Below, one piece after another: positions 42,009 through 42,258 of a stretch of 42,258 nucleotides of DNA. A program made the translations under genes and the position numbers. Under the pieces are notes generated by a model. It worked only from the letters and a program-made list of their open reading frames with translations. It searched no databases and had not been told where the DNA came from. Origin of the DNA: an uncultured Blautia sp. (GTDB taxonomy: Bacteria; Bacillota; Clostridia; Lachnospirales; Lachnospiraceae); NCBI GenBank assembly GCA_934394545.1, contig CAKRRG010000022.1, positions 1-42,258 on the forward strand, written 5' to 3'. How positions within the stretch are numbered: position 1 is the stretch's first letter; every line of letters begins with the position of its first letter.

Positions 42009-42258
42009 ATGGAAAAAGATAGATGGTCAGCTTTTACAGATGAACAGATTGTTGAGGCTGTACTTGATAAGATAAATGAGGCACAAATCTGGAAAAGTAT
42101 TGTTGATCAGGACAGAGCATCCGTTGTTATATGCAATCTTAAGCATGAGATCATTTACATGAATCCGGCAGCTGTTATCAGCTATGCGAAGCGAGGTGGC
42201 GATAAACTTATTGGAAGAAGTCTGTTAGATTGTCATAATCCGGAATCAAGAGATAAAA
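42009..42258 (+). CDS. PAS domain-containing protein (3' partial)
   Basis: Begins MEKDRWSAFTDEQIVEAVLD with AGGAGG at 41995-42000, and runs off the window after 83 codons. After a short helical lead the text RASVVICNLKHEIIYMNPAA, then VISYAKRGGDKLIGRSLLDC and HNPESRDK, is a PAS fold. Small cytosolic PAS proteins of this type in Clostridia may bind a cofactor or ligand, but the output part lies outside the window. Confidence 0.8.
   Translation, partial: MEKDRWSAFTDEQIVEAVLDKINEAQIWKSIVDQDRASVVICNLKHEIIYMNPAAVISYAKRGGDKLIGRSLLDCHNPESRDK

Noticed and set aside
1..42258. CRISPR arrays, tRNA/rRNA genes, insertion sequences, prophage or integrative elements
   Set aside because: No regularly spaced direct repeats, cloverleaf sequences, transposase, integrase or phage proteins were found on either strand.

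Overview
The window looks like chromosomal DNA of an anaerobic gut Firmicute of the Lachnospiraceae type (Clostridia). The evidence is the asp23-fakA-recG order at the left end, a miaB preceded by a DUF6465-type lysine/alanine-rich protein, an anaerobic ribonucleotide reductase (nrdD-nrdG), a GH112 galactosyl-phosphorylase with a sugar ABC importer, a fused folB-folK, Shine-Dalgarno-rich starts and many strong intrinsic terminators. There is no rRNA, tRNA, CRISPR array, transposase, integrase or phage gene. The genus cannot be fixed from the sequence alone.

Layout. 1-6.7 kb is housekeeping: a partial Asp23/Gls24 protein, a FakA-like DAK2 protein, RecG, a DUF6465 protein and MiaB. 6.7-13.3 kb is a cytosolic signalling cluster: a GGDEF protein with a helical N-terminus, a very large soluble hybrid histidine kinase with a decayed HD-GYP-like domain, and a MATE exporter. 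13.5-15.2 kb (minus) is a BlaR1/M56-like membrane protease with a small membrane protein whose tail resembles a BlaI C-terminus. 15.4-21.5 kb holds a stand-alone 5'-3' exonuclease and a 1611-residue secreted protein made of about 13 fibronectin-III-like modules. 21.6-24.3 kb (minus) is nrdD-nrdG behind a promoter with two NrdR-like boxes spaced 31 bp. 24.6-30.5 kb is a carbohydrate locus: a solute-binding protein and two permeases (minus) divergent from a small unknown protein and the GH112 phosphorylase (plus). Import of a beta-galactoside such as lacto-N-biose, galacto-N-biose or galactosyl-rhamnose followed by intracellular phosphorolysis is the natural reading. 30.6-34.9 kb holds a secreted Ig-like (Big_2) protein, an Xaa-Pro aminopeptidase and a YitT membrane protein. 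35.0-37.7 kb (minus) is the folate operon folE-HD-folP-folBK. 38.1-42.3 kb holds a PH-domain protein, a secreted serpin with a PQQ/propeller-like secreted neighbour, a gene broken by two compensating frameshifts, and the start of a PAS protein.

The most interesting stretch is the folE leader (about 37.72-38.01 kb, minus strand). It carries what reads as a tetrahydrofolate (THF) riboswitch aptamer. Below it lie four segments that can pair in a chain (A with B, B with C, C with D). A:B is a terminator-like hairpin, and D is the folE Shine-Dalgarno. Part of the B-C loop is a short hairpin element whose near copy lies 13 kb away. Other points of note are the secreted serpin, whose hinge numbering puts Met-Ser at P1-P1' as in alpha-1-antitrypsin; an HD-domain enzyme inside the folate operon that could fill a pathway gap; the M56 protease paired with a membrane protein instead of a normal BlaI; and a sugar-binding protein lacking the lipobox expected in a Gram-positive.
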